From assembly GCF_000429125.1 (NCBI RefSeq), contig NZ_AUBG01000002.1:186001-250000 (forward strand): a stretch of DNA of 64,000 nt, read 5' to 3'. Each line of letters starts with the position of its first letter. Within the stretch, counting starts at the first letter, position 1. Position numbers and translations under genes: made by a program. The notes under the pieces are model-generated. The model made no database searches, had not been told where the DNA came from, and was given only the letters and a program-made list of their open reading frames with translations. The stretch comes from Aequorivita capsosiphonis DSM 23843. Its GTDB lineage: Bacteria > Bacteroidota > Bacteroidia > Flavobacteriales > Flavobacteriaceae. Shown in pieces: positions 18,292 to 25,405 of this stretch.

Positions 18292-19845
18292 CTAATCTTC
18301 TGGTGGATGGCCGTGTATTTTTTCGAAATCAGTATCAAAATTATCGCGGAGGTAGCTTCTCAATTTTAAGCGATAATCTTCTTTTAACCAGGTAATAAAG
18401 TTATGCGTGCTTTTACTGATACATTGGGAATACTTATCAATTCGGTGATCAATATCGTCGCCAAGCATTTTGGCCAAACCAAGTGCATCATAAACATCTT
18501 CACTATTTTCTATACAGATATGCGCATGTTGTTCAATAGAACGTTCCAATACCACTTTACTGGATTCACCTCTATAGGTTGCATCAATATAAGTAGATTT
18601 TATATCGAAATACACTTCCTCCGTATTGGCAAATTCCGCGCGAAGTTCCTCAGGCATTTCATATCTGAAATTGCTCTCCAACTCATCATCACTCACCAAA
18701 CGATCCATATAAAAATCAGGCGAAGTGAAAATAGCTTGCCAGTCCAAATCAGCTTCCCAAGGACCAAAACGTTGATAGTTGTTTCCTAAATCGATTAGCG
18801 AAAAATGGGACTTATTATTCAGAATTCGCGAGCCACGACCAATCATCTGAAAGTATAACGTCAAGGAACGAGTAGCCCTATTCAGAATTATAGTGTCTAT
18901 AGTAGGTTCATCAAAACCTGTAGTTAAGATACTCACCGATGTTAGAATAGCATCTGGCGTATCCCTAAACCATTTTAAAATTTGCTTTCGTTGCTTCTTG
19001 GTAGCAGTATTGTCCAAGTGCATAACATTTAGCCCCTCTGCCTTTAAATGATAATAAACCTGTATGGAGGTATTAATACCATTATTAAAAATCAAGGTTT
19101 TTTTACCTTTGGAATGATTGAGATAGGCTTGATAAAGTTGATCTAACATTCCCACTGCGGAATATAGGTCATCCGAAGACTTTACGGTATAATCACCATT
19201 AGATCCAATTTCCAAGGAAGTAAGCCCCATATTGTACTGAAATACATCTACTTCAGCCAAAAACTCATTATCAATTAAGGATTGAATGCTTTCTCCAACA
19301 ATTAGCTCCTGATAGTTATCCTTCATAGGAAGGTTTCTGTTGGAACTTAAAGGGGTTGCAGTTACCCCGAGAATAAAGGACTTCTCAAAAAACTTAAAAA
19401 GTTTGGTGAAGGAATTGTAATGCGCCTCATCAATAATCACCAAACCAATGTCTGATATATCAAGTTTATTGTCGTTTAGACGATTATTAAGTGTTTCCAC
19501 CATCGCCACAAAACAACTGTATTTAGCTTGATCTGAAAGATCGGCGGTGCTGTTCACCACTTTGTTCACCACTCCAAAATTGGTCAACATTTCTGAAGTT
19601 TGCTTGCAAAGTTCAACGCGGTGCGTCATTACAAGCACCTTTTTATTATGGTTTTTCAAATATTGGCGAACAATTTCAGAAAATATAACTGTTTTTCCAC
19701 CACCGGTTGGCAATTGATAGAGTAAATGATAATCATCTGGGGCTGTTTCAAACTTTTCAAAAATTCGGTCAATAGCCCCTTTTTGATAGCTGTACAGCTC
19801 CTTATCAGTTTTCTTTTCTTGAATTGCGTCTTGAATATCGGTCAT
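18292..19845 (-). CDS. DEAD/DEAH-box helicase (SF2, RadD/UvsW-like)
   Basis: Superfamily 2 nucleic-acid helicase. Motifs: Q-like SYQKGAI, Walker A LPTGGGKT (45-52), IIDEAHYNS, GVTATPLSS, and in the second lobe LTTGFDEPTID and QMIGRGSR. About 517 aa with a C-terminal extension without recognised domain. The start is set at the ATG at 19845, which follows GGGAA by 5 nt; ATG 19857 also fits. The longer TTG frame from 19881 would place codons over a TATTTTTG promoter element (19871-19878) and is rejected. Likely role in DNA repair or recombination; a defence role is possible but has no support here. Confidence 0.88.
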   Translation of the reverse strand: MTDIQDAIQEKKTDKELYSYQKGAIDRIFEKFETAPDDYHLLYQLPTGGGKTVIFSEIVRQYLKNHNKKVLVMTHRVELCKQTSEMLTNFGVVNKVVNSTADLSDQAKYSCFVAMVETLNNRLNDNKLDISDIGLVIIDEAHYNSFTKLFKFFEKSFILGVTATPLSSNRNLPMKDNYQELIVGESIQSLIDNEFLAEVDVFQYNMGLTSLEIGSNGDYTVKSSDDLYSAVGMLDQLYQAYLNHSKGKKTLIFNNGINTSIQVYYHLKAEGLNVMHLDNTATKKQRKQILKWFRDTPDAILTSVSILTTGFDEPTIDTIILNRATRSLTLYFQMIGRGSRILNNKSHFSLIDLGNNYQRFGPWEADLDWQAIFTSPDFYMDRLVSDDELESNFRYEMPEELRAEFANTEEVYFDIKSTYIDATYRGESSKVVLERSIEQHAHICIENSEDVYDALGLAKMLGDDIDHRIDKYSQCISKSTHNFITWLKEDYRLKLRSYLRDNFDTDFEKIHGHPPED

Positions 19846-19870
19846 AAAAATTCCCATTTGTGCAGGTTTG

Positions 19871-19878
19871 CAAAAATA
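19871..19878 (-). promoter_or_regulatory. -7 promoter element of the DEAH helicase gene
   Basis: TATTTTTG on the minus strand, 13 nt upstream of ATG 19857 and 25 nt upstream of ATG 19845. It implies a very short leader. Confidence 0.45.
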
Positions 19879-19940
19879 CAAGCTTTTGTAGGTTTTTGAC
19901 GAAGAAATAAAGGAATATTACCAAAGATTTTTTCCGAAAC

Positions 19941-20162
19941 TTATTTAAACTTGGTTTTCAGGTAAAGCTGCTCCACTTTTTCACGTGCCCAAGGAGTCTT
20001 CCGAAGAAAAGTGAGACTCGATTTTATAGAAGGATTCGTGTTGAATGAGTTGATCAGTATTTTTTCACCCAAAACATCCCAGCCATAATAATCTACTAGA
20101 TATTCCAAAATATCGGCAAGTTTCACTCCGTGTAATGGGTTGTTAGGTTGTTCGTTATTCAT
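19941..20162 (-). CDS. VF530-family DNA-binding protein (DUF2132)
   Basis: 73 aa. The conserved VF530 pattern is clear: [51 protein letters not shown]. Family members are small helical proteins; the Vibrio VF530 structure was proposed to bind DNA. Single gene, ATG start, 95 nt before the DEAH helicase start and on the same strand, but the helicase has its own promoter element. Function in the cell unknown. Confidence 0.9.
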   Translation of the reverse strand: MNNEQPNNPLHGVKLADILEYLVDYYGWDVLGEKILINSFNTNPSIKSSLTFLRKTPWAREKVEQLYLKTKFK

Positions 20163-20206
20163 AATGTTTGTGTTGTCGCATTCATATCTTGTCGTGAGTC
20201 AAAACG

Positions 20207-20279
20207 TCTTTTTTCTTTCCTCTTTGTTCTTTCTTCTTTGTTCTTTCCTCTTTCTTCTTTGTTCTTTCTTCTTTCCTCC
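20207..20279. repeat. polypyrimidine tandem repeat
   Basis: About 73 nt of almost pure C/T on the plus strand, with the 13-mer TCTTTGTTCTTTC at 20221-20233, 20235-20247 and 20256-20268. It lies between the SDR stop (20288) and the VF530 gene. Slipped-strand length variation is likely. Confidence 0.85.
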
Positions 20280-20287
20280 AAAAAGAA

Positions 20288-21904
20288 CTACCAATCAATA
20301 GGTCTATAATCTTTTAAAAATTTTCCACTCCAATGTTTCCCGGTATTTATTCCATCAATTAACGGATCCATAACTCGCGCTGCGCCATCAACTATATCTA
20401 AAGGGGGTTGAAAATCGTGAAGCTCCATTTTTCGTTTAGCCAATTCCACAGGATCTTCATCGGTAACCCAACCCGTATCTACTGCGTTGATGTAAATCCC
20501 TTCTTTAGCAAGACTTCCGGCGGCGGTATGCGTTAACATATTTAAGGCAGCTTTAGCCATATTGGTATGTGGATGACGATCTTCCTTAAAAAAACGATGG
20601 AACTTCCCTTCCATTGCAGAAACGTTTATAATGTGTTTCTTCCCTGTATTTTCCTTCTTCATAAGTTCTCCCAAACGGTTGCAAAGTACAAAAGGGGCGA
20701 TTGAGTTTACTAACTGAACCTCAATCATTTCAGTGGTTTCAATTTCACCAAGTCTTAAACGCCAACTATTTGTTTTCCGAAGATCCACCTGTTGTAAATC
20801 TGCGTCTAATTTTCCTTCAGGAAAGACCTCGCTAGCGCTAATTGAATTGTCAAAACTATACGGAATCTGTGAAAGTTTCGCCGAGGCTCTAATTCCAATA
20901 CCCGGTTCGGAACCGTGCCAAGTAACAGGAAGATTTTTATTTGGGTCTTTGCCCACATTATCTGTAAGTGTCTTCAATTCCTGTAAACAATAGATATGAT
21001 CTTGAAGTAAATCCTTTACAAATTGTGGATGCTCTTCAAAAGGCATTTCTTCCCTCTCCATTAAATGCTGGTAAAAACCTGCTGGTCTTCGCACCGTCTG
21101 GGCAGCATTATTGATAAGAATATCTAAAGTATCATATTGTTGTTCTATATAGTTACAGAAAATCTCTACGCTCGGTATATGTCGAAGGTCTAAACCGTGA
21201 ATCTTTAATCTATCTGACCATTGATCGTAATCTTCTTCCTGCCCAAAACGATATGCAGAATCTGCAGGAAATCTAGTGGTTGCTACAACGGTCGCCCCTG
21301 CCCGTAATAACATTAAGGTAATGTGATAACCAATCTTTAGCCGAGACCCCGTCATAACTGCTACCTGCCCTGTTAAATCAGCAGTCTGAAAGCGTTTTGC
21401 GTAATTGAAGTCGCCACACTCTGTACACATCGTATCATAAAAATGATGAAGCTTGGTGAATAGTTCTTTACACACATAACAGTTACGTGGAGATTCCAAC
21501 TCTCCCACTTCCGAACTGGTTAAATCGGCAGCCACCAACATTTTTGGTGCTACAAAAACTACATTTTCACGGGCACTTCTAATCCCTGTTTCCTTGCGAG
21601 CGGTTCTGTCTTTGGCAGCTTGTTTTCTCTTTTGCGCTTTCTTGGCATCCTTCTTTCTACGCGAAAATTCATCGCGATTGGGACGGGAAAGTTGTCCAGA
21701 AGCCTTTAATAAAGCCGTGCGTTGCTCTTTGGGGATTTCAAAAATTTGATCGGTATTGCTGTTTAAACGCTCAAGAATTGAAATGCACTTTGCTATTTCT
21801 TCGGCATTAATCTCATTACTCTCGTTAAAATCAGAACCCTTTGAATTTGAATTGGTAAGTTCATCTTTAGCGGAAACCTCCTTTTCATTAAGCTGCTGCG
21901 ACAT
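20288..21904 (-). CDS. SDR-family oxidoreductase with N-terminal zinc ribbon
   Basis: 538 aa. N-terminal 100 residues are charged and lysine-rich. A four-cysteine zinc ribbon follows (C142-x2-C145 and C160-x2-C163), then a Rossmann SDR domain from about 178 with TGSRLKIG (185-192), NNAAQTV and the active-site region NVSAME. The usual catalytic tyrosine of YxxxK is threonine here (H-T-N-M-A-K). SDR proteins usually need only about 250 aa. Start moved from the GTG at 21931 to the ATG at 21904 because a TATATTTG promoter element (21919-21926) covers the longer N-terminus. Substrate unknown. Confidence 0.85.
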   Translation of the reverse strand: MSQQLNEKEVSAKDELTNSNSKGSDFNESNEINAEEIAKCISILERLNSNTDQIFEIPKEQRTALLKASGQLSRPNRDEFSRRKKDAKKAQKRKQAAKDRTARKETGIRSARENVVFVAPKMLVAADLTSSEVGELESPRNCYVCKELFTKLHHFYDTMCTECGDFNYAKRFQTADLTGQVAVMTGSRLKIGYHITLMLLRAGATVVATTRFPADSAYRFGQEEDYDQWSDRLKIHGLDLRHIPSVEIFCNYIEQQYDTLDILINNAAQTVRRPAGFYQHLMEREEMPFEEHPQFVKDLLQDHIYCLQELKTLTDNVGKDPNKNLPVTWHGSEPGIGIRASAKLSQIPYSFDNSISASEVFPEGKLDADLQQVDLRKTNSWRLRLGEIETTEMIEVQLVNSIAPFVLCNRLGELMKKENTGKKHIINVSAMEGKFHRFFKEDRHPHTNMAKAALNMLTHTAAGSLAKEGIYINAVDTGWVTDEDPVELAKRKMELHDFQPPLDIVDGAARVMDPLIDGINTGKHWSGKFLKDYRPIDW

Positions 21905-22263
21905 AATTAATTTTTCGGCAAATATAGTCACAGTTTGAATGTATAGCGCAGTTTAAGTGAAAATAGGAGAATAATAAAAAAGCTTAGCTGTAAATACCAA
22001 TTAAACACCGAAATATCTAAACAGTAAAAGAAATCTAATTGGCTTTCATTGGATAATTTGATGCTACCGTTTATTCGTTATAATATTTAATCAGACAAAA
22101 ATGACTTCTGAATTTAGCTGTGTATCTCTCTTTTATCTTAAAAATTTATGAATACTTTTTAGAATAGCACGCTTTAATATTAAATATTTATTAAAGTCAG
22201 TTTAGAATTATTGAAGAAGCTGCTAAAGCCGTATCTTCACTCAAACAAAAAAAACAAACAACT
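21905..22263. other. divergent intergenic region
   Basis: 359 bp between the SDR gene (minus) and the YtxH-like gene (plus). Contains the SDR promoter and a TATCTTCA string near 22231 that may serve the YtxH gene. No gene or repeat seen. Confidence 0.6.
21919..21926 (-). promoter_or_regulatory. -7 promoter element of the zinc-ribbon SDR gene
   Basis: TATATTTG on the minus strand, 15 nt upstream of the ATG at 21904. Confidence 0.55.
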
Positions 22264-22545
22264 ATGAACAATAAAGGAAAAGGATTATTAGCAGCTTTGG
22301 GATTGGCAGCCGGTGCAGGTGCACTTGCATTTTGGAAGTACAAAAAAATGTCACCTGAAGAAAAGCAAAACTTAAAAGATAAAGCCAATAAAACTGGTAG
22401 AAAAATTAAGGAAAAAGCTGGGGAAGTAGAAGATACTATTTCAGAGAAATATGACCAACTGAAAAATTCAGCTAAGAGAGAGGCAAGCAATCTTAAAGAG
22501 GATGCTAAGGATTATAAAAACGAAGCAAAAGATATTGTAAGTTAG
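22264..22545 (+). CDS. YtxH-domain stress-type protein
   Basis: 93 aa. N-terminal glycine/alanine-rich hydrophobic helix (GLLAALGLAAGAGALAFW, residues 8-25) followed by a long, highly charged helix rich in K, E and A. This is the YtxH/general-stress protein layout, with similarity to LEA-like proteins. Probably anchored in the inner membrane with a cytoplasmic helical tail. Monocistronic, with a strong terminator right after the stop. Molecular function unknown. Confidence 0.82.
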   Translation: MNNKGKGLLAALGLAAGAGALAFWKYKKMSPEEKQNLKDKANKTGRKIKEKAGEVEDTISEKYDQLKNSAKREASNLKEDAKDYKNEAKDIVS

Positions 22546-22570
22546 ATAATTTCTAACTTTATTTAAATTG

Positions 22571-22597
22571 AAAAATCCCGTTAAAAACGGGATTTTT
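22571..22597. terminator. bidirectional terminator
   Basis: Perfect 12-bp stem 22571-22582 / 22586-22597 (AAAAATCCCGTT) with a 3-nt loop and T run on the plus strand; shared by the YtxH gene and the convergent cold-shock gene (stop 22621). Confidence 0.9.
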
Positions 22598-22620
22598 TTA
22601 TGCTTTAAAAGAAGTGAAAA

Positions 22621-23067
22621 TTAGATTTTGGTAACCTTAACGGCATTCATTCCACGCTGTCCTTTTTCAAGTTCAAATGAAACGTTATCGTTTTCAGTTA
22701 TCTCATCTATGATACCACTAACGTGGGTAAAGTATTTCTCATTATTTTCGTTATCGATAATAAATCCGAAACCTTTTGAAGAGTCATAAAATGAAACCTT
22801 CCCTTTTCTTACTGGATCAAACTCTTCACGATCCCCTTCCTCTTTCGGTGGGATACCAAGAACGATATCTTCCGCTTCAATTTCAACTTTTAATGATGGA
22901 TCGGGCGGAGTATCGGTAAGATTTCCATTGTGATCTACATATACGAAATCAATTCCAGGAGTTTTGTTGGCCTGACGAGCATCTTTTTTCTTTTGCTTGT
23001 CTTCTTTCTTCTTCTGTTTTGCTTTTTCTTTTTCTTTTTTACTGTAGGTTTGTTGCGATTTTGCCAT
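22621..23067 (-). CDS. cold-shock-domain protein with basic N-terminal tail
   Basis: 148 aa RNA-binding protein. Residues 1-35 are a lysine-rich low-complexity tail, 36-85 a linker, and 86-148 a cold-shock domain with RNP1 KGFGFI (98-103) and an RNP2-like KYFTHVS. Classic CspA proteins are only about 65-70 aa; the extended form with this N-terminus is common in Bacteroidota. The ATG at 23067 is chosen over the one at 23094, because the latter lies inside a hairpin with T run (23084-23118). Probably an RNA chaperone. Confidence 0.88.
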   Translation of the reverse strand: MAKSQQTYSKKEKEKAKQKKKEDKQKKKDARQANKTPGIDFVYVDHNGNLTDTPPDPSLKVEIEAEDIVLGIPPKEEGDREEFDPVRKGKVSFYDSSKGFGFIIDNENNEKYFTHVSGIIDEITENDNVSFELEKGQRGMNAVKVTKI

Positions 23068-23083
23068 TGTGAATTTTGAATAA

Positions 23084-23118
23084 AAAAAAGCCATCGGCTA
23101 TGGGCAGATGACTTTTTT
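23084..23118 (-). promoter_or_regulatory. terminator-like hairpin in the cold-shock gene leader
   Basis: Stem 23084-23095 / 23107-23118 (12 bp with one G-U pair), 11-nt loop, with A and T runs completing the stem. On the minus strand it ends in eight T only 15 nt before the ATG at 23067. It could be an attenuator, an RNA thermometer-like structure or the end of an upstream short RNA. Confidence 0.5.
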
Positions 23119-23346
23119 CTTAGTTATATGTTACTGTTTGTTTTATTGTTTTACCTTACTGGGGTTTAAATGTTCAATTGCCCTGAAGCGTCAAAGATAC
23201 GGTAAATTAAATGGTTAGCATCATAAAAAGGGATTAAATTAATGATAATTAAACCTCTCTCCTAGTAATCGAACGCTTTCTACCCAGTAAATAATTTATT
23301 GGAATACAACTTGGCTATTAAGACGAACAACTGAGATATAGACTAA

Positions 23347-23370
23347 AAAAACCTTCCGAAGAAGGTTTTT
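23347..23370 (-). terminator. terminator of msrB
   Basis: Perfect 10-bp stem 23347-23356 / 23361-23370 (AAAAACCTTC) with a CGAA tetraloop, T run on the minus strand, 23 nt past the msrB stop. Confidence 0.88.
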
Positions 23371-23393
23371 GTAAAAATTGAAACTAAACCGAG

Positions 23394-23951
23394 TTATTCT
23401 TTATCCTTTACAAATTTTAACGCTGCAGAATTCATACAATATCTCAGACCAGTTGGTTCCGGGCCATCATTAAAAACGTGTCCTAAATGCAGTCCAGTTG
23501 ACTTTTCTACTATTTCGTCACGGCTCATTCCCAAGCTGTTGTCTTTAACCCAAACTACGGCATCATCGTTAATTGGTTTGGTAAATGATGGCCATCCTGT
23601 TCCAGATTCAAATTTATCCTCAGAACGAAAGAGAGGTTCCCCAGTTGCAGCACTAACATAAGTACCTTTTTGGTGATTATCATTGTATTCATTCTTAAAA
23701 GGTGTTTCAGTTCCCTTTTTAACCATGACCTTATATTGCGAATCATTTAGAATCTCTTTCCATTCCGCATCAGACTTTGCTTCAGGGAATTTGCTGTTCA
23801 TTGCGGTTTCTTGAGGCGATTCCATCTTTTCCTGGGATACACTCATGGAATTATCAGAACTCTTATTCTCCTTGTTTTGACAAGAAACTTGCGAAAGACT
23901 AACTAATAGACCGAAGGAAAGTGTTAGTGTTTTTAAAAAATAGGTTTTCAT
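23394..23951 (-). CDS. msrB: peptide-methionine (R)-S-oxide reductase, lipoprotein
   Basis: Reduces methionine-R-sulfoxide in proteins. A lipoprotein signal with the cysteine at C24 (QVSC) exports it, so it repairs envelope proteins. MsrB motifs: PLFRSEDKFESGTGWPSF (106-123) and GLHLGHVFNDGP, with the catalytic cysteine C172 in RYCMNS. The usual resolving cysteine in SGCGWPSF is threonine here, and the structural zinc CxxC pairs are absent, so regeneration must use another cysteine or direct reduction. Lies 130 nt downstream of msrA on the same strand. Confidence 0.93.
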   Translation of the reverse strand: MKTYFLKTLTLSFGLLVSLSQVSCQNKENKSSDNSMSVSQEKMESPQETAMNSKFPEAKSDAEWKEILNDSQYKVMVKKGTETPFKNEYNDNHQKGTYVSAATGEPLFRSEDKFESGTGWPSFTKPINDDAVVWVKDNSLGMSRDEIVEKSTGLHLGHVFNDGPEPTGLRYCMNSAALKFVKDKE

Positions 23952-24081
23952 AACTAATATTGTTTTTTATGAATTGAATATATTAAGTGTATATAAAATA
24001 TACGCAATTTTAGTCGGGGTGGTTTGTAAAAGCTTTCCCAAATACAGCGTAAAAGTCATAAAAGAGAAGTGGATATTCTCT

Positions 24082-24636
24082 TTAAGCAGACTTTAATTTA
24101 TCTGCATGCATCTCTCTTAATCTTGCCAATTTTGGGTTTATAACTGCTGTACAATAGCCTTGAGATGAGTTATTGGCGTAATAATCCTGGTGCGAACCTT
24201 CCGCTGGATGAAATTTTTCCAAAGGGCTTATTTCCGTTACAATGGCATTCTCATAATATGGTGCCATCTCCTTTATTACAGATTCCGCTATTTGCTTTTG
24301 TTTTTCATCATGATAGAAGATTACCGAGCGATATTGTGTTCCTTGGTCCGCCCCTTGCCTGTTTAAAGTTGTGGGATCGTGACTTGTCATAAAAATAATA
24401 AGCAAATCTTCAAATGAAACAACAGAGGGATCAAAGCTAACTTGAATTACCTCTGCGTGACCGGTTAAACCACTACAAACTTCACGGTAGGTTGGAATTC
24501 CCGGAACAGTTCCTCCAGAATATCCTGAAACTACCATTTCCACTCCTTTTATTTGGTCGAAAACTGCTTCGGTACACCAAAAACAGCCACCTCCAACGGT
24601 TAATTGTTCTAAATTTTTATTTTCCATTTTCATCAT
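24082..24636 (-). CDS. msrA: peptide-methionine (S)-S-oxide reductase
   Basis: Reduces methionine-S-sulfoxide. The signature GGGCFWCTEAVF has the catalytic cysteine C18 (numbered from the ATG at 24636), followed by SGYSGG, HAEVIQVSFDP and the HPAEGSHQDYY region. No signal peptide, so it is cytoplasmic, in contrast to the lipoprotein MsrB next door. The start is placed at 24636 (tandem ATG ATG) rather than the TTG at 24654, because a TATCTTTG promoter element covers that TTG. 184 aa, normal length. Confidence 0.95.
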   Translation of the reverse strand: MMKMENKNLEQLTVGGGCFWCTEAVFDQIKGVEMVVSGYSGGTVPGIPTYREVCSGLTGHAEVIQVSFDPSVVSFEDLLIIFMTSHDPTTLNRQGADQGTQYRSVIFYHDEKQKQIAESVIKEMAPYYENAIVTEISPLEKFHPAEGSHQDYYANNSSQGYCTAVINPKLARLREMHADKLKSA

Positions 24637-24651
24637 TATAATTTTGTCTTC

Positions 24652-24659
24652 CAAAGATA
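24652..24659 (-). promoter_or_regulatory. -7 promoter element of msrA
   Basis: TATCTTTG on the minus strand, 15 nt upstream of the msrA ATG at 24636. Confidence 0.6.
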
Positions 24660-24779
24660 ATCACTAGCAATTTTAAGCTTAATAATTAATTGTTAAAGCT
24701 GATAACCGTTGTCATTGCAAATTCTTTTTTGAGTTCTTAACAAAATTTATACCTTCGGAAGAAATAAAAATCCAACTCC

Positions 24780-25391
24780 ATGTTAAAAAAATTACTAAGT
24801 GTAGCTTTGCTTCTAATATGTTTTACGCCCCTATTTTCACAAGAAAAACCGATAGAAATTGTTGAAGAGACGAAAGCCAACCGGCTTTTTCTTTATGCAC
24901 TCAATAAAAACGAACAAGATTTGGATGTTACCATTAATGTGGAGGGAACCAACTTTAGACAGAGCAAAAGGATACCGAGACCCGTGCGAGTTCCTGCCGC
25001 GTCAAAAGTATTGTTGGCCAACTTAATTGTTGAAAGGGGCAAAAAGGCTAATTACACCTATAACTTAGAAGCAAATGACAGTCTTTCAAAACGCGCTTTA
25101 AGAAGAGAATCTGAAGGGATTAAAATCGAACCAAAGAAAAAACTAATAGTTTATATTCCTGAAAACTGCACAAGTTGCGACAGCCTTGTTTCAAATTTAG
25201 AAAGAAGCCATTACTTATATAAGTCCTATAGTTTTTCAGAAAAACCTGAATTAAAAACTCAATTGGCTCCAGCATTTGTCAATGCAAAAGTAAAAATAGA
25301 TTCAGTACAAAATCCAATTATAAGTTTGGGCGGCGTGCTTCACGTAACTATTGAAGATTATGATTCGCTGATGGAGAAGCTCAATAAATAA
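24780..25391 (+). CDS. secreted protein with thioredoxin-like CxxC segment
   Basis: 203 aa exported protein. Signal peptide 1-20 ending FSQ. Residues 25-115 resemble an immunoglobulin-like or DUF-type beta region without clear assignment. Residues about 120-200 look like a glutaredoxin/thioredoxin fold: strand KLIVYIP, then C130-T-S-C133, and near the end NPIISLGGVLHVTIEDYD, which fits the cis-proline region (NPII) of such folds. A periplasmic redox role is inferred. Convergent with tamL, 14 nt between stops. Confidence 0.6.
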   Translation: MLKKLLSVALLLICFTPLFSQEKPIEIVEETKANRLFLYALNKNEQDLDVTINVEGTNFRQSKRIPRPVRVPAASKVLLANLIVERGKKANYTYNLEANDSLSKRALRRESEGIKIEPKKKLIVYIPENCTSCDSLVSNLERSHYLYKSYSFSEKPELKTQLAPAFVNAKVKIDSVQNPIISLGGVLHVTIEDYDSLMEKLNK

Positions 25392-25405
25392 TACCTCTAA
25401 AATCG

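Larger units (their letters stand above)
23068..23393. other. intergenic region with hairpin and terminator
   Basis: 326 bp between the cold-shock gene and msrB, both on the minus strand. Holds the leader hairpin (23084-23118) and the msrB terminator (23347-23370). No open frame of note. Confidence 0.6.

Noticed and set aside
18292-19845. DEAH helicase as part of a restriction or defence island
   Set aside because: No methylase, nuclease or phage gene adjacent; domain content fits a repair helicase equally well.
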